A stretch of DNA of 22,085 bases from a virus, in IMG/VR virus record IMGVR_UViG_3300034418_007641, positions 1-22,085 of that record; one strand, given 5' to 3'. This document shows positions 7,292 to 17,001 of this stretch, one piece after another. The notes beneath the pieces are model-generated. The model was not told the DNA's origin and made no database searches. It saw nothing but the letters and a program-made list of their open reading frames with translations. The position numbers were made by a program, and so were the translations under genes. The stretch's first letter is position 1, and each line of letters starts with the position of its first letter.

Positions 7292-7626
7292 TACCTGGTG
7301 ACTCCCCCTCGTATTAGTGCTGCACCCTCTACAGCTTTATATTCTCTGCCAGCATTTGTAATTTTTACGTCAAAAACGTACCTTCCAGGTTTCAAACTAC
7401 TGGATTGTGAACCAGTTAAAGAAATTGAAATGATACCTAGTTCAGGACTAGTAATGGTAGATCCAAAAGATACTGATGTAGTTGCACCATAATGTTTTCT
7501 AAGCTGTGCAGTTGTTGATGCATCTGTTAAAATCAAAGGCGAATTGGTTCTAGTGTCTTCCAACTGAAATGACGTATCAAAATCATATCCTTGTTCGATC
7601 ACAATATTGGATACATAAACAGCCAT
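7291..7626 (-). CDS. Small predicted beta-sandwich virion protein
   Basis: This 111-residue protein is the first gene after the late promoter at 7655-7662 and is joined to the fibre-like gene by TAATG. It alternates hydrophobic and polar residues as in an all-beta fold: VSNIVIEQGYDFDTSFQLED, then a linker of Thr and Ser, then GIISISLTGSQSSSLKPGRY and FDVKITNAGREYKAVEGAAL. This pattern (a D-x-S-F-x-L-E-D strand, then PGRYVFDVKI) resembles beta-sandwich adaptor domains of tail-fibre or baseplate proteins in other phages, but I cannot name the family. Being co-transcribed with the fibre-like gene, it could be an attachment or assembly partner. No good Shine-Dalgarno is visible near the ATG. Confidence 0.75.
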   Translation of the reverse strand: MAVYVSNIVIEQGYDFDTSFQLEDTRTNSPLILTDASTTAQLRKHYGATTSVSFGSTITSPELGIISISLTGSQSSSLKPGRYVFDVKITNAGREYKAVEGAALIRGGVTR

Positions 7627-7646
7627 TATTTTATGATGCTAATATA

Positions 7647-7675
7647 CCTCTAGCTATTTATATTAATTGCTGAGG
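7647..7675. repeat. Imperfect inverted repeat enclosing the late promoter
   Basis: On the minus strand CCTCAGC (7675-7669) can pair with GCTAGAGG (7654-7647) with one bulged base. The loop is 14 nt and contains TATAAATA. There is no U-tract after it, so it is not a convincing intrinsic terminator. It could be chance. Confidence 0.3.
7655..7662 (-). promoter_or_regulatory. T4-type late promoter (TATAAATA)
   Basis: On the minus strand the gap 7627-7679 contains TATAAATA, a perfect match to the T4 late promoter, which is read by host RNA polymerase carrying gp55 and gp33. Transcription would start about 6 nt downstream, leaving a leader of roughly 22 nt before the ATG at 7626. It should drive the small beta-sandwich gene, the fibre-like gene and gp13-gp16, and perhaps the genes after gp16. 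The element lies in the loop of an imperfect inverted repeat whose arms are 7647-7654 and 7669-7675. Confidence 0.8.
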
Positions 7676-7679
7676 CTAG

Positions 7680-7874
7680 TTATTTTTGAAGCAATTCTTT
7701 AAGAATACTTTTTATTTCATCAATATCTTTTCTCATATCATCCAACTCTTTTTTACGCAAATCTTTTTGCACTAAAGAGGTTACATATTGATTGTAACCG
7801 GCAGTATCGCAGTTTACGATAGCACCGGTATTTTCATCTCGATATAGATTTGAGTGTCCTTCTACCTTTATCAT
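7680..7874 (-). CDS. Small conserved coiled-coil protein of marine T4-like phages
   Basis: This 64-residue protein begins MIKVEGHSNLYRDENTGAIV, has NCDTAGYNQYVTSL in the middle, and ends in a charged helix (about 38-64; LRKKELDDMRKDIDEIKSIL) with heptad-like spacing, so a short coiled coil is likely. I recall near-identical small proteins in cyanophages, all without function. The ATG overlaps the stop of the DUF4815 gene as ATGA, so it is translationally coupled to it. This suggests a small partner or assembly factor for that giant virion protein, which is inference. It is the last gene before the late promoter at 7655-7662. Confidence 0.8.
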   Translation of the reverse strand: MIKVEGHSNLYRDENTGAIVNCDTAGYNQYVTSLVQKDLRKKELDDMRKDIDEIKSILKELLQK

Positions 7875-10800
7875 CTGAGTGCAATAACTCTAAGATCTGC
7901 GAAACGAGGTGCTTGTGCCTGATTGGAACTTGACATTACAATTTTAATACCATATCCAATGAAGAGATCCAGATTATCGACTGTGAACTCATATTCTAAA
8001 AATTCTCCACCTAGACTTGCTCTTACCTTTCTATCAGGTAATCCACTATTCTTAGATGGGTCAACAACTAATAATCCTTCTGTTGTTTGTTTCAGATTAT
8101 TATATCCTGGGAACAATTCATATGATTGTCCAACTTCACTAGAATCTGCCTTTATAGTCGTATATAGAACTCTGAAATCGGCATCTCCAGGTCTTTCTGC
8201 GGCAATGATAACTTTAAGTCCAGATGCGGGATTTTGGAGATTAGTTATATTTGAATAATATACTGATGCATGTGGATCGTCAAGTACAGAATTAACTCTA
8301 TTGTCACCTGGATAGTTTGTTATTGGTTTGTTGATTCTATTCAGATTAAATATGGATCTTGCAGATTCTAAATCTAATATTGGAGAAAGTGCATTATTTA
8401 GATCACTGGAGTTGAAAGTAATTGCAGTTGTAAATGATTTCTTTCTTGGCATAGCAGTTAGATATTGATTCTGATTTGCCTCAGATGCAACCATTCGAAC
8501 AGAATTTAAGGAATTGAGAGAATTAAGTTGAACATCCTCATATCCATTGTCATTGAAAGAAACCTCTGTACCATCAACACTTGTTGAACTTACAGTTCTA
8601 ATTTTTCCAGTTACGGAAGTTGTTGATCCAGGTGTCAGAATATCATATGAAGGAATTACTGCATCATACATTAAGTTTTCTGAGGCAGTTACTTTGTCTC
8701 CACCTACTAACTTTTCATCATTGAATGAAAGTTGTGGAGCATTTGCAGTCGCACCATCGTTTATTCTACTATTTCCTTTGGTGTTTGATCTATCAATCTT
8801 AATATGATAACTATCAATATCAAATGGTGCAACTATAGATGTTGTGATTCCATTGATTCTTCTCAATGAAACTCCACCAAACTCATATTTTTCCACAACA
8901 GAATTTGAGAAATGATTGACAGGGATGGTGCCATCAATAGCTCTACCACTTGGGGAAATGCTCAGTGTTCCACTACCAATATTGTTGTATCCGATAATCT
9001 CATTTCCAATCTTAACATATCCAACATATCCTCCACCAACTGGTCTTCCTTCAAAGGTTGTAAAGTTTGAAGTGGAAGCAACACTAATCGTTGATACTTC
9101 ATCAAGTGTTACTTGAGAAGTCAATACTGTTGCTGGAACATCTGATTTAATGTTATTAACTACAACTTTATTAGTAGTCGAATACATTCCGTGATTGAAG
9201 TGGTCTACCTTGAAATAATCTCCCGAGTAAACTCCACCATTTGCAGAAGCAGAAACGATATTAGTTCCCGCAGCAGAAACTATGGTAGTTGCATCACTAT
9301 AGTAACTTACGGCAGCACCTACAGCAAACTCCGTTCCACTAGTATCGAACTGACCTTGTACATTTGTGAGGTACAGTGTGTCTACACCATTGATTGCAGT
9401 AATCGTTATTCTTGCATCTCTACCAGTTTGAGTTGAAGTTGTTGAAGTTTGAATGCCAACAACATCTCCAACTTTGTAACCAGTTCCAAAGTCTGGGTGG
9501 ACAGTAGAATGTGCTACACCGGTAATAACTCCACTAGCGTTTGTAGTTATTCTAAGTTTGAGATTTTCCCCTTCACCAGAAATATTATAAGTGCTTACAA
9601 CTTCATTTGTAACACTTGCTGGATAACCAGAACCAGCAGTTGTGAGACCGACTGTTGAAACAGAACTACCTTGCCCAACAACTACTGCAGACCCACCATT
9701 ATTATTGACACCTGCAAGTTTTCTACCAACAGTTACAATACCAATAAAGTCACTATTAGTTGTTGTTACGATACCAATCTTTCCTTTCTTGGGAAGAGTA
9801 GTAATTGGATTATTGATTAATTCGGGAACATAAGTATTACTTTCGTCAAGTGGTGGATTATAGAAGTATGCAGTTCCCTGATTTGAGGTAAACTCTGCTT
9901 TATAGAGTTTAAACTTCAAATCCTGATTCTGATCAGTAGTCCAAATAGAACCATTTTGAGATTTGAATAATGATCCAAGAGCAAATTGCTTAGTGTATAT
10001 AACCTGATCAACATCTGGAAGTTGTTGGGTATTTATCGTCTTATTTCCCATAACCGCAGTCCAGACTTCATATTCATCACTTTGTTCTGAGACTAAAACG
10101 ACTGCATATTCTCTTCCTGGTGGTAAGAAGATGGGTTCTGGGAATCTAACATTTGTTGCAACTTCACCTGTAGAAGATGTTTGAATGAGTTGAGTTTCAA
10201 CTCCATCTTCGTTAATGGTTCTAGGTCTAAGAGTTACAGGAGTACCAATGACTTCAAGTGTTGGTGTTCCAAGTTGAGTAGATCTGATTTCAACTCTTAT
10301 GGGTGCATTTCCACTATCGATAGATGCAAAATATAGATCCACTGAGGTTAAAAATACTCCATTTACATCATCATCAGTATCGATATCAGATTTAACCTGA
10401 ATATTTCCACCAACTGTGAAAGTTTGCGCCAGTGGGTCTGCATATGTATTTGTGGTAACTCTTCTTCTTGTGGTAGTGGTTAATGAAGTGGTTAATGAAG
10501 TTCTCAAATTAACAGTATTAGAGATACTGACGTTAGTTCTTGTTGTTTCTCTTGCTACTGTTGATCTAAACTGTAACAGGGCTGCATTTGCACTATAGTT
10601 TGCTTCCGCAAAAGAAACCGAATTACTACCTGGTAATCCAGAGGCATTTGTGGGACTAGAAGTGAGTCTGTAAGTTTTTATGCCTGTTCGTATTCTAGTT
10701 GATGGTCTGGGTGTTTGATTTGGATCTCTTATAAAGAATGCTCCAATAAGATCTCCATAATTATCAGAGATCAACCTATTATCCTTTACAAATGCAATAG

Positions 10801-13800
10801 CTCCACTGGTTTGTCCAACCAATTGCATTCCTTTTACAATATATCCAGAATAAAGACCTTGAGCATTTTGTGATAATGCTGAAGTATCTACATTCAAAGT
10901 TTTTGATGTTGTACTATAAAAATTGCCTATTGATTCTTTATTATATGGATCTTGATTGTAAGTTGTTACTGGATTTGCGAATGGACCAGACTTATGATTG
11001 GGTTTGCAGATTCTAAATCTAATTCTTTCAACACCATCTACTACTCCAACAACAGTTTCACCAACACTAAATGCTGCAGATGCACCAAATCCAGTAAGTT
11101 GCCTATTATTTGAAATTTCAATGAGTTTTGGAATAATGTCAATTCCACTATTACCATCTAAGAAATGATAATATCTAGTGTTTGGTTTCAAGTTTGATGC
11201 ATTGAACTCAACATTTTTAGATCTCATAAAGAGTGGCTGAGATGTTCCAACGAGTTCATTGCGAATAGTCGTATCTACAGTATCAAATGAGAATGATCCT
11301 GTTGCAGTTCTTGAAGAGTTTGAATCATTAGTTGAAGAAATAATCGATCTTCCAACTACTGTGTCTCTTGTAGTTGATCTTATCAATCTCCCCCTACCAC
11401 GATTGACAGTTATTCTTGCAAGTCGTACATTGGTTCTTAAATTACTTCTTAGATCTTGACTTAAATTATTAACTAAGTTTGCATTCCTATTTTGAGTTCT
11501 TACCACACCTCGATCAACATGTCTATCTGGTAATTGAACTGTTCTAACCCAACTATCAACTTCTGGTTGCAGTTTTACGACTCCCTCATATACGACAATG
11601 TTGAATGGGTTGACATTTTCAAATTTTGTTGCAAATGGTTGTTCCAACCAATCAACTTGGTCATATGCAAGAGTTAGTATATTGCCAGTTTTTTGTATGT
11701 TTCCATCTAGAAGTTGAAGAGATGGATTTGAATATTTGTCGAGTGATAAATCTAAATTCTCTGGATTTAGGTCATCTTTAGTTGCAACTAAAGATTCTAA
11801 AGAATCACTGCTAATATCAGAATTCAATGTTCTAGAATCTTCGTCAACTAGTGTTGTTGAGAAGAAGGTATCGAATTTTGATTCATCGGAAAAATCATCA
11901 ACAAAGAATCCACTCTTAAATCTGTTTCTTCCTTCAGCATCTTGAATCTGTAAAGATTGAGTATTAACTTCAAGTAAAGATAATGTTGTTACTCTTTCCA
12001 GATTTTCAACCCTATCCTCAATGAGTCCAATATCTCTCATTGTATATCTTCTATTATCTGTTAAGATAATATTTGCATCAGAAGGATTATATAAGTATGC
12101 TGGATATGAAATTGTTCCTAATTCCAAAAACTCACCATTTTTTGTGGGTGGTTTTGGATTTTTTGATGATATACCTTTTTCTATAACAAAATTTCCAAGA
12201 ATATCTAAATAAATCTTATCAATCCTGGAGAGATAAAAACTTTGATTGATTACTGACCCCTCTTCCGGTGCCAATAATCTTAATGGGGAAGTATTAAATG
12301 CTGAAGTTCTTGAGTTGAAATCAAATGGTGATCGATCAGTTGTTACTGCAGGATCAAAGACGGATACTCTAGGTCTAAAATCTAATGTATCAGTTGCTCT
12401 AATAGATCCCCCAATATTTGGAATATCAGATGAGAATCTTTCTTTATCGTAACTATCAACGGTAAATACGTCACCTGTATCGTTTGTTGGAACCGTATAG
12501 TGGTCAAATACAACCATCAAACGTCTTGATGGATCTTGGGTATTTTTGGTTCTTACAAGTCTGGAATAATCATAGTACTGATTCTTTTGACCTCTATTCA
12601 GTTTGAACTCTTGGGTTATATTGCTAAAGTTGCCATTTGTAATAGAATCTACTTCGGATGTGATTCCAGATTCTTCAAAAGTTACTGCCTCACCAATAGA
12701 AAACTTATTTTCATTCAAATAAACAATCCCCAGTTTATTTGTACTACCAGATGAGGGAGTTGTTGTATTATTTGTAACTACTCTAGCAACTGCGTTACTT
12801 GCAGATCCTATAATATTTTCACCAATAAGTGCGTTGGATCCGACATTTACAATAGCAGGGAACTCAACTATATCTAAAGTTGGATTTAATGTATTTAAAG
12901 ATTCATATACGGCAAGAACTTTTACTACGTCTGGATAATTGAGAGAAATTTCCTCATCCTGAACTCTCAAACCATAGTATTCGTTATAAGTCAATCCATC
13001 ATTTTTAGAAGTTGCTGCATTACTACCAGACTCTTTTAACTTGGATCCATTTACAAATAAAACTCTACTTCTACTGAAGTTTTTAGTTTTACTTTGAATG
13101 CCATTCTTAAGGAAGGTTATATTTACAACGGTATCATTATTTGATTGTGCACTATCAAGATTTCTTAGAGTAAGCACATTTCCACTAAGATCAAATGTGT
13201 CGGAAGTAATGGTTCCAATGCCTCCACCATTATATCCGACAGAAAATCTTTCCTGATCAAAGTTTACCCAAGAAATATCAGTGATTCCACTAATATCACT
13301 GGTGTTTATGGTAAGAGTATTATCGGAGTTATCAACATCTTTTCCAGTAAGTTGATCGATCAAATAAAGGTTGGAATTTGATAGATCAACATCGGAAGTA
13401 TTTTCTTCGGGTAATGGTGCAAATAAAGCTCCAGATCCTCTTATAATAGGTGCACCCAAGAATCCATTGACTTGAATATCTGATGTTGGAAGTGCTCCAT
13501 TGAAAACTCCCGCAACACTAGATATTGCAGAAACCTCAAATGACAATAAGTCTGACGAGATGCTGGATATTCTATTGTAAGATTCTAAAGAAGATCCAGA
13601 TTGTTGATATCTGATAACTGTATCCGTTCTAAGACCTACAAATGTACGTCCAGGAGACGTTACTGTGGAAATGCCACCACCACCAGCAGTAATGACTAAC
13701 TGAGAAACTGCTCCAGGAAAATCAAACTTATCTAAAATAGAGTCTGCTTTGAAATCATTAGTTCCACTGAAAGGAGTGGTTTGTTTTACGGACTTTATGT

Positions 13801-15400
13801 TCTGAGTATTATATACACGAACTTCGGTTACAGATCTAGGTGATTCTACACCATTAATGATTAAAGTTTCTCCCTTTGCAAAAGTTCCGGAAGTCTGCCT
13901 TAAGAAGACTGTATTGGAAGATCCATCTGCAGTTGCAAATCCTGTTGCACCAGTGCTTTTTCCTTTAACAAAATATGATTGCTTAATCTCTGATGTAGTT
14001 ACTGCTTGATTTAATGTGAGTTTTGTGTATGTTTGAATATCATAAAGTCTCAAATCCCAACTGGTGCTGGCATCTGCATATGCAGAATCAGTTAAGTTGA
14101 AAGAATAGACTCTTGCTTCACCGATCTGTTCTCCAACACAACCAAACTGTGCGTATAGAGAGATTGTTTCTCTCACTTTTGCTACGCCAGTTACATTATT
14201 AACTCTTAAAATATTTCCCATTTCAAATGGGACCGTTACGTTTTTAATATCTTCAGTATCTCTTGGTTTTTCTACATCAATGATTGATGTTGATGTTTTT
14301 TCAATATCATATCCTTTTACATATGCCTTACCTGGAGATATTTTTAATGATACAAGATTATCAGATGGAATGTTTCCTTGATCCGTTTGCTCATTGGCAA
14401 AGAAAGAACCATCATTCCCCAGTAGATTGTTTAAGGATTCTTCTAAATTTAAATCAAAAGGTCTTACAGTGTAATCACCAGACTCATCAAAAGTCCTTTC
14501 TGCAAGATAGTCTCTAATTTTATTATATTCAGTTTTTGTCGTTATTTTCTTAACTCTTCCGTTTTTTAATCTGAGTAACTCTACAAAATCAGTATCATTC
14601 GTATCTGTTAATGATCTTTTTGTGAGGGAAAGGAATATTTTGAATCTATCGGCACCTGGTGACGCATAGTTTGTAAATCCCTTTGCATTATCGTTTAACG
14701 ATTCATCCTCTTTTGCATTAACAATAGATTCAGTTATTTTCAGTCCAACTCTATATGAAGGAGTATTCGTATATTCGTCTAAAAGGATTGTTTGGTTTGA
14801 AACACTTACAAAATAACCCCTTATAAAATAAACACCGTCACCAATTGATGCTGCTGATCCAATAGCAGTTGCATTTGTACTGATTAAAGAACCGAAAGGA
14901 GTTCCTGCATTTATAGTTGTATTTCCATATATAACATTTTCTGTCGCGGACAACAATTCTCCGTCTACAAATTCGGAGAACTCAAAGTTTGAATCGGATT
15001 CAAGATATTTTACATATAATGTAACATCAGTTATATTATCATTTTCTGTTGGTAGAACTACTTTTTGAACTTTTGCGGTAATTCCAGTAACTTGTCCCTG
15101 TATTGTTTTTCCAACAAACTTATCAATATATAACGATATATCAACTCCAAATTGAGTCGAATTTAGTTTAACTGCATAAAACTGTCCGTCATATGTTATG
15201 TTTCCTGGGATAACTACTGACCCCTCTTTAAACATATGACTTCCAAAATCTTCAATCTGATTTTGAAGTATCGATTGTAAAGTTGTCAGTTCTCTAGACT
15301 GAACAGGATATCCTGGTTTAAATAAAACTTTTAGAAAGTTTTTTGCTGAGTCGAAATCGTCATAATATGGATTGATATTTAAGTTTGTTTTTTGCGACAT
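7871..15400 (-). CDS. Giant DUF4815 virion protein (baseplate/tail-fibre associated)
   Basis: This 2509-residue protein fills a third of the window. Its N-terminus (NPYYDDFDSAKNFLKVLFKP, then VQSRELTTLQSILQNQIEDFG) is the signature I recognise as DUF4815, found in large structural proteins of cyanophages and related myoviruses. Later parts include repeated sticky-loop segments (such as KGKSTGATGFATA and GENIIGSASNAVARV), an Arg/Asn/Thr-rich middle, a beta domain starting near D1655 (DPLAQTFTVGG, then GVFLTSVDLYFASIDSGNAP, PPGREYAVVLVSEQSDEYEV), two G-x-G-Y sites coded near 9475 and 9620, and a conserved-looking C-terminus (IKIVMSSSNQAQAPRFADLR). It lies between gp8 and gp13, where T4 encodes gp9-gp12, so it may replace peripheral baseplate and fibre-attachment proteins. 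Only an A-rich AAAGAAAA precedes the ATG. The exact role is unknown. Confidence 0.88.
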   Translation of the reverse strand: MSQKTNLNINPYYDDFDSAKNFLKVLFKPGYPVQSRELTTLQSILQNQIEDFGSHMFKEGSVVIPGNITYDGQFYAVKLNSTQFGVDISLYIDKFVGKTIQGQVTGITAKVQKVVLPTENDNITDVTLYVKYLESDSNFEFSEFVDGELLSATENVIYGNTTINAGTPFGSLISTNATAIGSAASIGDGVYFIRGYFVSVSNQTILLDEYTNTPSYRVGLKITESIVNAKEDESLNDNAKGFTNYASPGADRFKIFLSLTKRSLTDTNDTDFVELLRLKNGRVKKITTKTEYNKIRDYLAERTFDESGDYTVRPFDLNLEESLNNLLGNDGSFFANEQTDQGNIPSDNLVSLKISPGKAYVKGYDIEKTSTSIIDVEKPRDTEDIKNVTVPFEMGNILRVNNVTGVAKVRETISLYAQFGCVGEQIGEARVYSFNLTDSAYADASTSWDLRLYDIQTYTKLTLNQAVTTSEIKQSYFVKGKSTGATGFATADGSSNTVFLRQTSGTFAKGETLIINGVESPRSVTEVRVYNTQNIKSVKQTTPFSGTNDFKADSILDKFDFPGAVSQLVITAGGGGISTVTSPGRTFVGLRTDTVIRYQQSGSSLESYNRISSISSDLLSFEVSAISSVAGVFNGALPTSDIQVNGFLGAPIIRGSGALFAPLPEENTSDVDLSNSNLYLIDQLTGKDVDNSDNTLTINTSDISGITDISWVNFDQERFSVGYNGGGIGTITSDTFDLSGNVLTLRNLDSAQSNNDTVVNITFLKNGIQSKTKNFSRSRVLFVNGSKLKESGSNAATSKNDGLTYNEYYGLRVQDEEISLNYPDVVKVLAVYESLNTLNPTLDIVEFPAIVNVGSNALIGENIIGSASNAVARVVTNNTTTPSSGSTNKLGIVYLNENKFSIGEAVTFEESGITSEVDSITNGNFSNITQEFKLNRGQKNQYYDYSRLVRTKNTQDPSRRLMVVFDHYTVPTNDTGDVFTVDSYDKERFSSDIPNIGGSIRATDTLDFRPRVSVFDPAVTTDRSPFDFNSRTSAFNTSPLRLLAPEEGSVINQSFYLSRIDKIYLDILGNFVIEKGISSKNPKPPTKNGEFLELGTISYPAYLYNPSDANIILTDNRRYTMRDIGLIEDRVENLERVTTLSLLEVNTQSLQIQDAEGRNRFKSGFFVDDFSDESKFDTFFSTTLVDEDSRTLNSDISSDSLESLVATKDDLNPENLDLSLDKYSNPSLQLLDGNIQKTGNILTLAYDQVDWLEQPFATKFENVNPFNIVVYEGVVKLQPEVDSWVRTVQLPDRHVDRGVVRTQNRNANLVNNLSQDLRSNLRTNVRLARITVNRGRGRLIRSTTRDTVVGRSIISSTNDSNSSRTATGSFSFDTVDTTIRNELVGTSQPLFMRSKNVEFNASNLKPNTRYYHFLDGNSGIDIIPKLIEISNNRQLTGFGASAAFSVGETVVGVVDGVERIRFRICKPNHKSGPFANPVTTYNQDPYNKESIGNFYSTTSKTLNVDTSALSQNAQGLYSGYIVKGMQLVGQTSGAIAFVKDNRLISDNYGDLIGAFFIRDPNQTPRPSTRIRTGIKTYRLTSSPTNASGLPGSNSVSFAEANYSANAALLQFRSTVARETTRTNVSISNTVNLRTSLTTSLTTTTRRRVTTNTYADPLAQTFTVGGNIQVKSDIDTDDDVNGVFLTSVDLYFASIDSGNAPIRVEIRSTQLGTPTLEVIGTPVTLRPRTINEDGVETQLIQTSSTGEVATNVRFPEPIFLPPGREYAVVLVSEQSDEYEVWTAVMGNKTINTQQLPDVDQVIYTKQFALGSLFKSQNGSIWTTDQNQDLKFKLYKAEFTSNQGTAYFYNPPLDESNTYVPELINNPITTLPKKGKIGIVTTTNSDFIGIVTVGRKLAGVNNNGGSAVVVGQGSSVSTVGLTTAGSGYPASVTNEVVSTYNISGEGENLKLRITTNASGVITGVAHSTVHPDFGTGYKVGDVVGIQTSTTSTQTGRDARITITAINGVDTLYLTNVQGQFDTSGTEFAVGAAVSYYSDATTIVSAAGTNIVSASANGGVYSGDYFKVDHFNHGMYSTTNKVVVNNIKSDVPATVLTSQVTLDEVSTISVASTSNFTTFEGRPVGGGYVGYVKIGNEIIGYNNIGSGTLSISPSGRAIDGTIPVNHFSNSVVEKYEFGGVSLRRINGITTSIVAPFDIDSYHIKIDRSNTKGNSRINDGATANAPQLSFNDEKLVGGDKVTASENLMYDAVIPSYDILTPGSTTSVTGKIRTVSSTSVDGTEVSFNDNGYEDVQLNSLNSLNSVRMVASEANQNQYLTAMPRKKSFTTAITFNSSDLNNALSPILDLESARSIFNLNRINKPITNYPGDNRVNSVLDDPHASVYYSNITNLQNPASGLKVIIAAERPGDADFRVLYTTIKADSSEVGQSYELFPGYNNLKQTTEGLLVVDPSKNSGLPDRKVRASLGGEFLEYEFTVDNLDLFIGYGIKIVMSSSNQAQAPRFADLRVIALR

Positions 15401-15406
15401 TTTTCT

Positions 15407-16975
15407 TTAGAATTCCAGAATAATTTTGATGTCTTCTTTTTGCCTAGAGTCTCTTTCTATAAGAGAACGATTATCAATGTAGATAATATCTCCTGTGTTT
15501 TTATTTATCTCCGGATCTGCAATCCCTGCTGAGAAAGTTACACCTAAACTAACTTGTCTAGAACCAATCGTTGTTGTGATTCCACTAAAATTAATGTCAA
15601 CTGATCCCGAAATCGGAGATATTGTTGTAGTAGTTGATGCAAAACTAACAACATTTGCTTTTGAAGTAACATCATTCCTATCAGTCTGATTGATACCATT
15701 AGCAAAATTTAATGATCTATCTTGATAATACTTCAATACTCTTGTATCGGTATCATATGATGCAATATATCCTCTTGCAGTTCCATTTGAAGTCAATTGA
15801 GTTATTGCTGTACCAACAACAGGAGTTCCACTAAAATCTGAAGTCAACTTAATGGCACCCAAAGATGAATATTCATTGCCAGTAAAAGTTGTTTTTGAGT
15901 TATACTTTTCTGGATTCTTTATGATTCCAACTTGAGAAAATTTGGTGTCCGTTGGAAAGTCTTTGGTAGAGTCATCAAATCTAGAATAAACTAAAACTTT
16001 ATCCGCACCCAATTCTGTATAAATGTCATAACCATGACCTCTAGATGGGGGAATGATCGGAATCAATTTTGCTAAGTTACTACCTAAAGAGTCACTTGAC
16101 GAATGCCCAAAATCAACAATTCCGAAAGTATATCCACTACCACCAGAAACGACTGTTGCCTTTGTAATCTGACTGGAGGTATTAACCTCTATATTTACTT
16201 TTGCCCCAGTTCCATCACCCTTAATATCATAAGTTCCTGCACTATAAATCCCACTTCCACCATCTTCAATATATACAACTTTTATTTGGTTGTTATTTAC
16301 AGTCGAATCAGCAGAATCTCTTACACTTTGAATTTGGAAATCGGTAGATGTTGACCAATTGTTTGGAAGAACAATATATTCGGTAGAGTCAAACTTAATA
16401 ATATCACTCGGAGAAATGGTGAACAAATATTTCCAAATATACCCATCACCACTCGTTCCGGCAGCAGATGGTTCCAAATCAGTAAATGTGGGTTCATCTT
16501 GAGATGTATTTCCTGCCAGGTTCGATGAACCTCCAATATCTCCATGCGACCCATTATACAGGCATATATAAACTCTAAAGTCACTATTAACAACAAAGTA
16601 GTTTGTATCGTAAAGTCTTGCACTTCCAGAATTAGGAGTTTGATTTGCAACACTGTAATCATGACGATACATGTCATATCTAGTGTTTGCAGTCCAAGTA
16701 ACTTTTCTTACAACTCTTCTAATATTTGAACTGTTTAGTTTTTTGCCAAATAAAGCAGTATTTCTATAATGACTCAAATATTGTTGATTATCAATAGGAC
16801 TTGGTGGATTAGATGGAGTATTACTCCACGAATCTGATCTACCAAATCCTACAGAAGTTGGTCCAGGATTAGACAACCCTAGAAACACATAATATGAATT
16901 ATTAGCATCCAATACAGAATCTACAAAATTATTGGCATTCGCAATTCTAAATTGGTCTGTTACTATAGCAGCCAT
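15407..16975 (-). CDS. 8: Baseplate wedge subunit gp8
   Basis: In T4, gp8 dimerises in each baseplate wedge and links gp7 to gp10 and gp6. This 522-residue protein keeps the T4 landmarks in order: AIVTDQFR (T4 AIVTSKFR), GRSDSWS (GRSEPWS), GDGYIWKYLFTI (GDGYVWEYLFEI), TEYIVLP (TEYIVVP), QVGIIKNPEKY (QISIITNPLEA), and a C-terminus GDIIYIDNRSLIERDSRQKE...IILEF (T4 GEMIYMENRPPI...INILFTF). It is about 190 residues longer than T4 gp8 (334). The extra sequence is mostly in a central part with a GGSGYTFG segment (coded near 16130) and in a Ser/Thr-rich region (about 395-480) before the C-terminal motif. It follows a perfect late promoter with no visible Shine-Dalgarno. Confidence 0.94.
   Translation of the reverse strand: MAAIVTDQFRIANANNFVDSVLDANNSYYVFLGLSNPGPTSVGFGRSDSWSNTPSNPPSPIDNQQYLSHYRNTALFGKKLNSSNIRRVVRKVTWTANTRYDMYRHDYSVANQTPNSGSARLYDTNYFVVNSDFRVYICLYNGSHGDIGGSSNLAGNTSQDEPTFTDLEPSAAGTSGDGYIWKYLFTISPSDIIKFDSTEYIVLPNNWSTSTDFQIQSVRDSADSTVNNNQIKVVYIEDGGSGIYSAGTYDIKGDGTGAKVNIEVNTSSQITKATVVSGGSGYTFGIVDFGHSSSDSLGSNLAKLIPIIPPSRGHGYDIYTELGADKVLVYSRFDDSTKDFPTDTKFSQVGIIKNPEKYNSKTTFTGNEYSSLGAIKLTSDFSGTPVVGTAITQLTSNGTARGYIASYDTDTRVLKYYQDRSLNFANGINQTDRNDVTSKANVVSFASTTTTISPISGSVDINFSGITTTIGSRQVSLGVTFSAGIADPEINKNTGDIIYIDNRSLIERDSRQKEDIKIILEF
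15502..15509 (-). promoter_or_regulatory. Possible weak late promoter (GATAAATA) inside gp8
   Basis: The minus-strand octamer GATAAATA lies about 100 nt upstream of the DUF4815 gene start. It fits the relaxed NATAAATA late motif described for T4-like cyanophages but not the strict TATAAATA. The same octamer also occurs once deep inside the DUF4815 gene (10030-10037), so a chance match is quite possible. Confidence 0.25.
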
Positions 16976-16993
16976 ATTACACAGTTTTTTAGA

Positions 16994-17001
16994 TATTTAT
17001 A
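16994..17001 (-). promoter_or_regulatory. T4-type late promoter (TATAAATA) for gp8
   Basis: The 30-nt gap between the gp7-like stop and the gp8 ATG contains a perfect TATAAATA on the minus strand. Only 18 nt separate its end from the ATG. With a start about 6 nt downstream the leader would be about 12 nt and would contain no purine-rich Shine-Dalgarno. It should drive gp8, the DUF4815 gene and the 64-residue gene. Confidence 0.82.

Noticed and set aside
10030-10037. GATAAATA late-promoter-like octamer
   Set aside because: It lies deep inside the DUF4815 gene, with no gene start downstream for over 2 kb, and does not match the strict consensus.
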